Shown here piece by piece: positions 44,219 through 55,079 of a stretch of 64,000 nucleotides of DNA (position 1 is the stretch's first letter; each line of letters begins with the position of its first letter). A model generated the notes under the pieces. It was not told the origin of the DNA. It did no database searches and was given only the letters and a program-made list of their open reading frames with translations. The stretch is from Physcomitrium patens. Taxonomy: Eukaryota; Streptophyta; Bryopsida; Funariales; Funariaceae. Position numbers and translations under genes: made by a program. Location: NCBI RefSeq assembly GCF_000002425.4, contig NC_037264.1:12725941-12789940 (forward strand), written 5' to 3'.

Positions 44219-46515
44219 CTATAGTGGTACCCTGCAAAAATCCGTAAACTCTTCACTAACCCTTAGTAATAAATCACTTCGTAAATAATTCTGATTGCAC
44301 TCATGATTTGTAGGTACTATTAAAAATTGTACTGTCTTTTTTCTATCTTGACTTCTAATACAGGCACATGCTGATCTATCATCCAAAACTTTGGTCTCCA
44401 TCCTCACAGCTGTAATATATTGTTGACCAAGAATCACTGGGTATGAAGTAGTGTCTTGAACAAAAAAAATTTGTTCTGTGGTCACATTTCCAACCTTCAC
44501 CTTCACATTGGGGCAAGTACCATAAAGATCTCTTCGTGTATTATTTACTGCCCGAATCACCTATCTATGGTTAATATCAATGGACCACCTTCCACGTTTA
44601 TAAACTTCTTTTGATATAATATTAATTTCAGATTGATGATGAATGAGAGTAATTATTGGTTCTTCCAAGTCTTCCATTTTTACTAAAGTTTCCATGGTGG
44701 CTCTTGCCTAATGTCCCTTGGTATAGTGTCCAGGGCTCTTCTCATCATCCTTGTATTCATCCAAATCAAATTGTTCCTTTTTATTGATACAACATTCTGC
44801 TAATTCATGTTCCTCTTCTTCAGTCAAGATTATATCTAAAGTATTAGATACAACAGATTCTCCTGTCAACTGCCTCTTTTGCTTAATAGTATCTATGATG
44901 ACTTCATAAAACTCTCTCTTTGCAATGCCTAAAATTTCTCGTAGAGTAAATTCAATTTTTTCATTCAATATTCTTTCTTCCAAGACTCCTTTCAAATCTA
45001 TGGCTGCCTCAATATCAGATTGAAGCTTATAAGTAACATGCTTATTCTTCCTTTTGTCTTTATCAACCTCCATTCTTTCTTTCCATTTTTCTTTTGGCAA
45101 AGAAGCATTTCTAGGATGCAATATCGATGGCCTAGCCTTAGATGGTCTATTAGTATGTGGTATAGGTATTTTTTTTTTTGTGTTGTTTCTTCATACCTTT
45201 GAGATCTCTTCTTGTTTGTTGGCTCTTCTGGATTTTCTTCTATTTCATTTCTTCTCTTTTTCACCTCCATTAGAGCTTCATGTTGAGACTTTGCCAAATA
45301 AGCATGTACAGATATAGTATCTACAGGATCATCCCATCCTCTGACATTTCTAATTATTGTGGTTGTATTAAGTAATTCTTACCTTGTTATTTTTTCTTTA
45401 TTCATGATGATAATAGCATGATTTTATAGATCCCCTATATTTACATGCTTGTCAAAAACATCCTCCTTCTCTCTTACAGCCTCAATGCTATAAGTAATAG
45501 CTTCTCTTGATGCCATAGCCTGTTGAGATAAATGCTCTTCCAAATTTTTTTTCATTTCTTCGTTTTTAAAATTGGTTTTGAGAAACTCACTTGTATCTCG
45601 CAACGCAATTTTTCTATCTTTTTATAAAATTACTCCCTGTCATAGAATATCAACAAAATCTCCACACTCCCTTTGAGGATGCTCTATACTATCGCATCAA
45701 ATACATCGTTGTATATATCCTGGCTTTGATACAGATTTTTTCTCAGGTAATCTTTCCTTCTCCTCTAGCTTTGCCAGTTTGATTTGTAAGTCTTTCATTC
45801 CTTTTACCAACTCATCAATTACATCTTTCTGTAGTGCAACTGTAGACATAGGAATTGGAATAGTACTTACTGGTATAGTACGTCCTGGCAATTGCCTATG
45901 AGATGTTGTAGTTTGTAGAGGTCTAGTCTCTTGCCTTACTACCACCTTACCTCTCCGATATTTTCTTTTGGCAAGTATGCCCATAGCTTCAGAGACTTTC
46001 TTCCAATCAGTAGTAAGTCCATTGTCCTCTGTATTATCCTCCAATGGTAATTCCAACTCCCTTTGTAAATCATTGCCAGCTGATTGAAGAAATAATTCCA
46101 CCTTATTATTTTCAAGTGTAAGCTTTTCCACTCGAGACAGTTGAAGAAATTCTCTTTCATATTCTTGGAATAACTCTGTTGCATCCAAATCCTTGTTGGA
46201 TTTATTGATCCATTCCATAAACGATTTTCTTGTCATCTTTTCTGCATCCTCCAAAGAATACTCTTCTTTTAGCTGAAGGAAAAAATCCTCCCATTTCTCT
46301 CTATGAGTTTTAATAATTTCTTTTATATGCTCACGAAGCTCTGGTACAACTACAAGCTCAAATGTAAGGATCATATCTTTCTCTGGTACTTTATTGAGCT
46401 CCATCTCCCAAGAATAATACTTAAGATACTTGGAAATATTTCTTTCATCAAATTGATCTAATAAACCAACAACAGATTGCAAGGCTTTAGTAGCCATTAC
46501 CTCCATGTGTTCCAC
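44219..46515 (-). pseudogene. F1-2 gag-protease ORF1
   Basis: Frame 46515-45697 gives 272 residues of gag with coiled-coil-like KGMKDLQIKLAKLEEKE, ending at the zinc knuckle CIWC. Frames 45297-44998 and 45121-44708 carry the charged middle domain (YKLQSDIEAAIDLKGVLEER). Frame 44560-44219 carries the C-terminal protease part (VILGQQYI) and ends VPL-stop, as in F1-1. At the protease active site this copy reads IHHQSEIN where F1-1 has VDHGFEIN, so the Asp is lost. The ATG at 46515 is a plausible gag start (MEHMEVMATKALQS). Confidence 0.82.
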
Positions 46516-46682
46516 TACTTCCTGTTGTTACATAAAAAGTACAAATGCTTGAAATATTTGAGTTGTAGTAGGATCAAGTTGCAATGGAGATTTCCCAGTG
46601 CAATTCTTCCTACCACTTTCTTGCCTTTTTACCATAATAAAAGCCAAAATATTTCTTCAAAACTTTCTATCCCAAAAATTTT

Positions 46683-46698
46683 CACGTCGGGTTCACCA
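46683..46698 (-). other. Candidate F1 primer-binding site
   Basis: On the minus strand TGGTGAACCCGACGTG follows CATATGACA GACC. CATATGACA resembles F1 LTR ends, and TGGTG is how many tRNA-primed sites begin. The LTR itself is not recognisable above this point, so the call is weak. Confidence 0.35.
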
Positions 46699-46703
46699 GG
46701 TCT

Positions 46704-48335
46704 GTCATATGGTGTCATTTGTAATAATCTTATCAAAGTTGCCTATGATATTTTTTTGGGCTATGCACAATACAATGGCCATTAAGAGAAGGCCTAACAA
46801 AGTAATTGCTCTTTCTATAGTGATTTTAGCAAAAATAAGATGTAATTTTGGATAGAATGTAGAAAGAATTTAAAAAGCTTGGAATATAATGCCTTGAGGT
46901 TTATGCTTGCATACACTTGAGAGTACTTGGATGCAATTGATGGAAGTTATAAGATTGGATGCTAAAAAATAAAGTTATCATATATCTGCAGTTATAGTGT
47001 GTATTAATTGCAAATGCATGTAATCTTATATGGCACAAAATCTAAGACATCCAAACTCGAAGATAGTGTCAAAGGATTGTTTTTTTAAACCTATGTTGTA
47101 CTATAGCCTATAATGTTGATTAATATGTGGATTTTTTATACATGTAGCATATATGGACTTAAAGTTGGATGGAATATATTGAGGAGTTGCCAAAGATTAA
47201 GGGTGCATTGACTTAGGCACATCAAATGAAGAGCTAAGTATCAAAGAATATAATAATCAAGTAATTTTAATAATTTTATTTTGTTAGATAATAAAAAAAA
47301 ATAGCCATGTAAATAAGAGGCCATTAGAACATGGCTATGCATAAGCATAGGGGCCATCTTAAGATAAAGTTAAGAAATCCTATCCATCTTGGAATTAAAC
47401 TAATAATTCAACATTTATTTGTATTATAATCTAAGTAGATTGGATTGTACTATATTAGGAACTAATTTCATTATAATGCCATTTCAATTCTTTATCAAAT
47501 CAAATATAGGTGATATTACTATTACACCATGTCTTATCAATTTTTTGAATCAAAAAGCAATTATATTTCTATCATTTAGTAATGTTTGGATGAATTTGAT
47601 CTATTAAATGTGGCCATAGTCCTGAAGCCCATATCATATTTTGGTTGTGATGTATTCTATTTGCTTATCTTTTTTATTATATACCATAGCATTGTTCTCT
47701 AGCTACAACTTCTAAAGAATAATATCTTGAAATAATAACTATATTAATTTAACTTTGATAAATCACTTTTATAAGTGTTTAGTAAAGAAATAGTGATGCC
47801 ATAGAAGATGAATTAAGTTGATGAAGCAAAAGGCTTCTTTTGTAATTTATAAAGAATAACTAAGCACCACTTCCAAATACATATAGTCTTTGAGTAATGC
47901 CAAAATCTATATAGAATGGTTTTTGCAGTTCTTACATAAAATGAATATAAAACATCAATATTTGTATTGAGTTTGTATCTCCACTAATTAACAATTGTCG
48001 TCTTATGATACATACATAAAAAATCATATAAAAAATTTTCTCCTAATTTTGTGGTCTTTTGAGTTGTTAAAGTGGCTTATATTGACTTAATTATGGTTGT
48101 GTGGGTGTAAATTTATGGCTGTAAAAGAATTAAAAAATAGATTTTAGAAAATTATAATGTATTCTTTTAAAGCACGTATTTAATAATTTGTAATAATATT
48201 TTCTAAAATTCTCTAAAAAATAAATCCATTTGATAATATTTTTAATTTAAAAAAAAAATTCTACAAAATTAAAAAAGATGAAAGACCGATTTTGCCTTCA
48301 AATTGTGATGAATTGACTAAGCTCAATTAAAAGTG
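46704..48335. other. AT-rich stretch, no recognisable gene
   Basis: Expected place of the F1-2 5' LTR and of the displaced TAT-1 gag start, but I can align neither. No coding frame longer than about 60 codons makes sense. It ends at the CV-E 5' LTR. Confidence 0.4.
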
Positions 48336-48885
48336 TGTCATGGACATATACATTTACTCAAATAGTTAATTATATGATTAGGTAGAAGTAGGTAAATATA
48401 GATTAAAGTTATAAAGTCTTTTAGAGAAACTTCTTAGAAGCTTCATAAATACGGTTTTGACTTTAGATGTATTTATAGATTAAAAACTTGGCCAACAAGT
48501 TAATCACATGTTAGTAGCTTATAGAACAAATTAACTCCATGTAGTAGCTTGTAGAATAAGCTAATTATGTGGCTCATACATAGATAATTTGCCTTACAAG
48601 CTAAAACATATGGCTAACAAAGTCAACACACGTTAGAGGTCCTATAGAATATCGCCATGTAACTTTTAGTTAGAGAATATATATAGAGGCAAGAGTTAAG
48701 CCCTCTTCACTCTTGTCAATGCCTTTTTAGTCCTTATTCTTGTTTCGAGTCTTTCTAGTTTTCTTGTTTTTGACAATTGCCATTCTAATTCAATATTATA
48801 TCATCTTTTAGTGACTTTTTAGTTCCTTTAAGTGACACAAGAGTATATTGAGGATTTTCTTACTTTGAAATTTATATCCTTGATA
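48336..48885 (+). repeat. CV-E 5' LTR
   Basis: It starts TGTCATGG and ends TCCTTGATA (one transition from TTGACA). It is alignable with CV-D LTRs throughout. The TATA box and transcript-start site are retained. Confidence 0.82.
48677..48719 (+). promoter_or_regulatory. CV-E promoter core and primer sequence
   Basis: ATATATATA at 48677-48685 is followed about 31 bp later by ACTCTTGTCAA (48709-48719), where transcription would be expected to begin. The upstream arm of the family hairpin has decayed here (GGCAAGAGTTAAG). The 11 bases remain a perfect complement to the site at 48888-48898. Confidence 0.6.
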
Positions 48886-48887
48886 AT

Positions 48888-48898
48888 TTGACAAGAGT
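48888..48898 (+). other. CV-E primer-binding site (self-complementary)
   Basis: TTGACAAGAGT begins two bases after the LTR end. It is the exact reverse complement of 48709-48719 in the same element. Confidence 0.65.
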
Positions 48899-49122
48899 GA
48901 TAATCTATTATTTTTGTCTTGTTTTAGAGGTGAGTAAATTATTCCACATTTACTATTGTATTTTGAAGATTGAAAATTATCCACCTTTAAACAAAAAATC
49001 TTATTTTCTAATAGTGAACTTTTCTTTAAAGAGAGTGAATTATCCCTCTTTGTAGAAATTTTTATTAGAGGTTGTGGATTACCTTCTCCTAATTTAATTT
49101 TTTGAATTTGTTTGAGTTGTCT

Positions 49123-49690
49123 ATGGAAGAAAAGATTATGGATGCTACTCTCAATAGAAGTGAAAATAGATTTACAACTATTGCACATTTTCATGAACTT
49201 GTCAATACTCTAAGAATAGAAATCTCATGTATTTCTAATGTGAATCATAGAAGTACTATACCTATGTCTATGGAAGAAATTCAAAGTATGTGGCAAGAAG
49301 TTGTGCAGTTGAACGAAGTAAGTAGATCAATCTCATAGCCAAATCCAAGGAGTTTTGCTTTTACAAGTACAATAGAGACAATGATTAGTATACCTGAGAA
49401 GTTAGATAGAATAAGATCAAAATTTTGAGGGTTTTTGCAATAAGTCAAGCTCTATCTAAGGTTGCATCTTTCACCAATATCTCAATGGATTTACTCAAGT
49501 TGGATACATAGGCATACTTCTATCAAGAAGTACTCTCTTTTGGTTTGTAACTTTAATAAAAAAAGATTCACAACTCTTTTATAAATTAAATTCATTCCTA
49601 GAAGTATTTATGGCCACAATTGGAGAAAGAGATCAAAAAAGAATAGCAAAGATTAAGCTCTCATCTTTATAGCAAAGATCATGGTTGGTC
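49123..49690 (+). pseudogene. CV-E gag, N-terminal part
   Basis: From ATG 49123 the frame MEEKIMDATLNRSENRFTTI runs to a stop at 49336. Past it, ISIPEKLDRIRSKF matches ILPEKFDGIRSKF of the CV-D gag, and further blocks are readable with frameshifts to about 49690, where the foreign insert begins. Confidence 0.6.
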
Positions 49691-52690
49691 ACCATATATG
49701 TTGTTAAATTCCAAAACATCCTTTGCGACGTACACTAAAATGATGTGAAATAAAATAAATCCCCACTAGTTGAGAGTCTTTTCTAATTGACCACAAAATA
49801 AAAATCTAAAATTCTAACAAATTTCTAATATCATTTAATTAAATATCCAACAATCCAACAAAAAATTCCAACCATGATTATCATCAATCCTTCTAATATA
49901 TAACCTATTCTAGTTAATCAATCTAAATTAACTTACAATTTGATTAATTAAATTGGTTCCTATTTGGTTTAACTTCTCAATTTTCTACCAACTAATTTCC
50001 ACCTTCAACTCCCATAACAACAATACAACCCCTTAAATAACACCACAACTATAATACAAAGAAATCAAATAATTCAATCAATAACACATACTTGAAAGAT
50101 GATTTTTATTTTAATTTAATTTAAGTCAACATAACTCTTGAATTCTTTTCATTATTCATTGTTTAATTTTTATTTCTTATCTAGTATTAAATATCATCTA
50201 AGGTTTAAAATTCATCCAAAGAAATTTCTATCCAAAAATAAATTTTCATTCGTAAATAACTTCTCATCCATAAACAAGAATTCATCTCATTAAAAATATC
50301 ATTCTAACTTTAACATTTTTTGCCTAAGTTCATCATCATCCAACTAAACCTAACATCCTCCAATTAACCTAATATCATCCTACTGGATGGGTTCACCTTG
50401 CAATTTGTTCAGAGAAGGATGGACTTCGGGCGGCGTAGGTCTTGATCGCAAGCCCAAAGCATGGACTCTCCTTCCAGCAACGTAGTTCGAAGGTGAACAC
50501 TCCGCTCGTCCTTATCCCAACAACTCCCTTGACTGTGCTTGCGGCTTTATCCAACACCGCATTAGATACTCACAGCACCATCAGTCGACGACCATACAAC
50601 ACGCCGCAGTAGAACCCACGCTGATCACATGGCAAGGAGGGTGACGCCGCAGCACCTCCACGAAAAATACAACCGAATTGAACCGGTTAAGAACACACCA
50701 GTAGCGGCACGGTAGACATCAATACACAAGAACCACACGACAAGCTCTAGCCTCTTGTTGTCTAATTCGTGCAACCAAGCTCTGGAATCATCAGCGTCGC
50801 AGGTTCGTAGAACAGAGACTGTGGTGAAGCCACAAAAATGCTGGGTAGCGAGCCGTGAGAGAAGGGCACGTAGGTGCTGGGACGAGCGATCGTGATCTAT
50901 GAGCATTGTCGTTGAGTCCACCAGGTTGCATAGATGGGTACCAATCCCAAAACAACCGTCTACATCAGTGGTTTGGAGGAAACATTGCGGGGCAAGTAGT
51001 GCATGCAACTTCCATCCCCTTCAATGATGTCAAAGATATCTCAATGCCGCAAGAGCAGGCAACTACTGCTGACCACTACGCCTTAATTCGTGGGCATCCA
51101 CATCACTTCTGCGCTCCAAACGAGAGAATGCCACCGCCTCCACTGCAGCACTCAATCGCAAGCCACCAGATCTGGGCCTACTACGCCTTCGAGCAACTCC
51201 ACCGCACCTTTGATCCGTAGGTACCAATTCGACGACAATCAGAAGACTATGGCAAAGAGAACCAAAACTAAGAATCCAAAAATGATGTCGAGCCAAGGAA
51301 AATACCACAATACTAGTGGTCCACAGCCACCTTCGGAACCAGCATCTGGTGCAGGGAATAGAACAAAAAACCAATAAAGAAAAAAGGAAAAATTGGCTTG
51401 CGGTAAACTATAGGGCGGAGCAGTCAAAAATGTATCAACGATGAACCAACGGAGGACCTTCACGATCCTAAATCACAAGGCTCGAAGCCCTCCTCGTCAA
51501 TAACCAATGTTGTTGCTGTTAGATTCACCCCCATGCACCATGAGCTAATTCACACTGACCACAGAAAAAGAAGAATGCTGCCCACAGCACCGCAATGGAA
51601 AGAAGGACATGCTGCAGCTACGCACAGTACCGCAAGAGTCCACCAACTTGAACCTTGGGGATGGAAACCAGCCAACAACAGAAATAATAATAGAAAAAAT
51701 GGATTACGCCAATTGTAAAACCACCAGAGCAAGTACGAGATCGTGAGCTTGAGACACAACCACACACACGTCGGAGCCACTATTCCCAGTTAAAGACCAC
51801 CAAGGAAGCACAACTATTATAATGCAAGGGGTTCTGTGGCATCCTACGTTCAGGAACCAACGCACTTTGAACTGAACATGTCGCACAGCAGGGAAGGAAA
51901 AGAAAGACAGCGACTCTAAACTCCACTGCGGCACCGCTGCGGTGACACACCTAGACGTGAAAAAATGATGCAGGGAAGGATCCTCGAAATGGAGCAAAGA
52001 CTCCCTACGAAAGAACAAAAAACCAAAAAACACAGCAGCAGAAGTCCGGAGCACCGGAGCCCAAGAAAAATTAGGAGAGAAAAAATGGTCACTGCCAAGC
52101 TTTGGAAGAACCTAGCACTCAACCGATACTTCAACCACCTGAATGTCGACCACCACCTCAGTACCTCCACCACATGAAGGAACGGAAAAAATTCTGGAGA
52201 GGCCGGAGCTCATGACGACGTGAAGAAAAAAAAACAAAAGACCTCAGCGATCCGGCGGCCGGACCCCTATTGGTGAGGAGGCTGCCGCCATTTAGTAGCA
52301 GCCTCTCACCACCTTGATCATCTTTTTTTTTTCTTTTTTTTTTTTTTTTTTTTTTCATCGTTCTCTTTCCTTTTCTTCATCCTTCCTTCTTCTATTTTCT
52401 TCTCCTTTTCTTCTACTATTCTTTTTTGCTTCCCACTTCTTCTATCTACAGTATATTATATATATTCCTTCTTTGACCTTGCTTCTAATTTTTATTTATT
52501 TATTCATCCCTTAACATATATTATATATTATTCTATAAATTTATTAATATTATATAATTTATAATTATTTTTTTTACTAAATTCTATCTTAGATTGCATG
52601 TCCACTATTAGCAATCTATTTTCTATTTTTTTCTAAAAATTCTACTACTAATTCATAAAATCTATGATTTTAAGCATAATAAGTGTATTT
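49691..52690. other. Unidentified 3 kb insert, GC-rich in its middle
   Basis: It interrupts the CV-E gag. The left end begins TGTTGTTAAATTCC, an LTR-like start. The middle (about 50390-52310) is markedly GC-richer than its surroundings. A T-rich tract with a long T homopolymer lies at 52321-52357, and the right end is AT-rich. Overlapping frames on both strands (up to 127 codons, 51008-50625 minus) have no recognisable motif. It could be a long solo LTR, a non-autonomous retroelement or captured genomic DNA. Confidence 0.4.
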
Positions 52691-52699
52691 TTTATACTA

Positions 52700-53298
52700 A
52701 ATATCCAAATGAGTCATTTCAATGACTCATAAATGAAAAAGCCTTTATCAATCAATTTTGATATAAGTTGAAGGATAATGTCAAAGACTTATTATTGACA
52801 ATGCCAAAGTCAAAATCTTTGGAATAATTTATTGCTTAAGCCATTGCATGTGACAATCGATTATTTGAAAGATGTCAGGAACAAAGATTTGGCTAAAGAA
52901 GAAGAAATCAAATAATGACTAAAGCTCCTAAGTTTTTAGAAACTTATTCATCAAGGCTTGAACCAATGCAAATTGATACGACACGTTTTAAATCCCTCAC
53001 AAAGTAGGAAAAGAGTCAATGACATCAAGAAGGCTTATGCTTATATTGTAGAGAAGCTAAACATATTGCTCAATATTATCCAAAGAAGCAATGCAATCAC
53101 AAAATAAGAAGCATGGTTACTAAAGAAGATGAGGTATTGAAAAATGAGTTTTTTTAGCTACAATAAGAAGCGTACAACTGGAATCTTGCATAACTCTTAG
53201 TATAGGTCTTATTCTCTCCTTAGATCTCTTACCTTGTTTTACAATAGAAGTTTATTTATGACCAAAAAACCACAAAGTCTTAGCTTTGTTAGATTTGG
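52700..53298 (+). pseudogene. CV-E gag end with zinc knuckle, and protease start
   Basis: Readable as LINEKAFINQF, YKLKDNVKDLLLTMP and CDNRLFERC, then the knuckle CLYCREAKHIAQYY (last Cys changed to Tyr), then in the -1 frame PCFTIEVYL and HKVLALLDLG. The last two residues are the damaged D-S-G of the protease, exactly where CV-D is inserted. Confidence 0.72.
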
Positions 53299-53859
53299 TG
53301 TCATGGACATACTCATGTAAGCTAGTAATTACATATACAAATAGGTAGAAGTAAGTAAAAGTAGATAAAAATAAGTTAATTCTATAGTATTTAATATAAA
53401 AGCTTTCTAGAAGCTTCATAGATGCTGCTTTGACTTCATAGGTGTCTTTAATTGACTTTTTGGATTAGAAACGTGGTCAACAAGTTGGCCATGTGCCACA
53501 CATGTTGTTAACTTGAAGATCAAGCTAACTATGTGGCCCACACGTAGAAAAACTTGCCTTGTAAGTCAAGGCATGTATCCTATAAAGTCAACACATATTG
53601 GAGGTCCTATAGAACGTCGCCACGTAGCCCCTAGTTAGATAGTATATATAGAGACAAGAGTGAAGCCTTCTTCACTCTTGTCAACTCTTTTCTTGCTTCT
53701 AGTCTAGTTTCAAGGGTCTCTAGTTTTCTTGTCTTTTGGCAATAGCCATTCCAGTTTCTCTTTCAATATACATACTTATTTATTTATATTTTATTATCTT
53801 TCTTTGAATGAAGGCTCACTTGTCTAAATTTCTTTTTTATCGAGTTCTTGTCCTTGACA
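53299..53859 (+). repeat. CV-D 5' LTR (561 bp)
   Basis: It starts TGTCATGG and ends CCTTGACA. Same length as the 3' LTR. Confidence 0.93.
53643..53684 (+). promoter_or_regulatory. CV-D TATA box, hairpin and predicted transcript start
   Basis: TATATATA is at 53643-53650. A perfect 13-bp inverted repeat follows: GACAAGAGTGAAG at 53653-53665 and CTTCACTCTTGTC at 53670-53682, with a 4-base loop. ACTCTTGTCAA (53674-53684) starts 31 bp after the TATA box, where an mRNA 5' end is expected. The same arrangement occurs at 9460-9501, 12760-12791 and 59472-59513. Confidence 0.7.
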
Positions 53860-53861
53860 GA

Positions 53862-53872
53862 TTGACAAGAGT
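53862..53872 (+). other. CV-D primer-binding site, self-priming type
   Basis: TTGACAAGAGT begins two bases after the LTR end. It is the exact 11-base reverse complement of 53674-53684. In Tf1-type elements the first 11 bases of the mRNA pair with such a site and prime reverse transcription after cleavage. No tRNA-type site (TGG-start) lies at this position. Confidence 0.7.
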
Positions 53873-54071
53873 ACACCTACAATATCAGAGCTTTGTCTAA
53901 TCTTGATTAAGAGTGGATTACCTCTTTTTCTTAATAAGATACAAGCATATTAGAAGTTACGGATTACCCTCTTCTAAACTGATATTGTCCTTAGTATTTT
54001 CTTTGTTCTCAAGTCCTCTCTTCTATTTGTCTTGAGCGATATTAGACATATTCTCTTTTCTAAGTGTTATC

Positions 54072-55079
54072 ATGGCAGAACTTGTTGAAATAAAGAATGC
54101 AATGGCACAAATGTAAGAGCAATTGAGGGAGTTAATGCTTGCGATGCATCAATTCAATTTACCACCACATGGAGCAACAAGATTGACAGGAAGTGAAGAT
54201 ATAGAAATGGTTGGAGCTGTTTCAACATCTGCACCAAACCATGTCCTTTCTCCTATGGTGGAACACCCTTCTAGTGTTAGAGAATCAAGAATTATCCTAC
54301 CCGAGAAGTTTGATGGCATCAGATCCAAGTTTCGAGGATTTATCAATCAAGTGCAACTTGTGATTGAACTTCAACTCCAAAGCTATCCAACTCTAGGATC
54401 GCAAGTTAGATTCATTGGTACGCTTCTTTCAAGTTCAGCACTATCATGGTTTTCATCTTTTCTTGAACGATGAAATCCAATATTAGATAATCTAGAGGCT
54501 TTTCTGGTGGAGTTTCGATCCATGTATGGAAAAAATGATGTAATTTGTATTGCAACCAATAAGATCTATATTTTACGACAAGACAATTGATCAGTAATAT
54601 TGTATGCTTCACAATTTTGACAACTTGCAACTGATATCAAGTAGAATGATGCTGCAATTATTAGCCAATTTCTCTACGGATTACAATATGAGGTAAAAAA
54701 ATTAATGCTCAACTTACTTGATCCTCAAACATTGAGTCAAGCGATTGACTTTGTTGTGAAGTGCGAAAATCGCCTTTTTGAATTTCGATCTGAGAATCAT
54801 ACAAGTGGACCTCAACGTTACTATAATTCAATGGCAACACCAACACCTCTTCAACACATACATTCGGAAGTAGAAGTTATACAAATTGATGCAGTACGTT
54901 TCAAACCTCTTACTGAGCAAGAAAAGACTCGTCGTCGTTAAGAAGGATTATGTTTATATTATGGAGAACCAAAGCACACTGCTCAACATTGTCCAAAGAA
55001 ACAATGCAATCACAAAATGAGAAGTATGGCTGTGAAAGAAGACAATATGTCAAAAAATGAATTTGTCCAGCTACAATAG
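54072..55079 (+). pseudogene. CV-D gag
   Basis: ATG 54072 begins MAELVEIKNAMAQM; TAA at codon 15 is one transition from CAA. The frame continues with ILPEKFDGIRSKFRGFINQV and, past further stops, ISQFLYGLQYEVKKLML, CENRLFEF and the knuckle CLYYGEPKHTAQHC, where the second Cys is Tyr (TGT to TAT). CV-E keeps that Cys but has lost the last one, so the ancestral knuckle was CX2CX4HX4C. The frame ends at TAG 55077-55079. Pol begins in the -1 frame over this region. Confidence 0.82.
55052..55058 (+). promoter_or_regulatory. Candidate -1 frameshift slippery heptamer (A AAA AAT)
   Basis: In the gag frame the heptamer reads A AAA AAT and lies 19 bases before the gag stop. The protease-pol frame is -1 relative to gag in both CV-D and CV-E. 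In CV-E the equivalent heptamer is G AAA AAT. No pseudoknot was modelled. Confidence 0.4.

Larger units (their letters stand above)
38073..46703 (-). mobile_element. F1-2: second F1 element (-)
   Basis: Order on the minus strand: primer-binding site candidate (46698-46683), gag, protease, RT-RNase H, [solo LTR], integrase, polypurine tract and 3' LTR (39407-38073). All coding parts match F1-1, with more stops. The 3' flank is ACTAT, which should recur beyond its 5' LTR. That LTR could not be recognised by eye above 46703. It is inserted in the TAT-1 gag. Confidence 0.82.

Noticed and set aside
50625-52177. Several overlapping frames of 60-127 codons on both strands in the GC-rich insert
   Set aside because: Long frames are expected by chance in GC-rich DNA. 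None carries a recognisable domain, and they mutually overlap.
53878-53892. TATCAGAGC-like stretch resembling the plant tRNA-Met primer-binding site near the CV-D 5' LTR
   Set aside because: It starts 20 bp beyond the LTR rather than next to it and lacks the TGG start. The self-complementary 11-mer at 53862 fits better.
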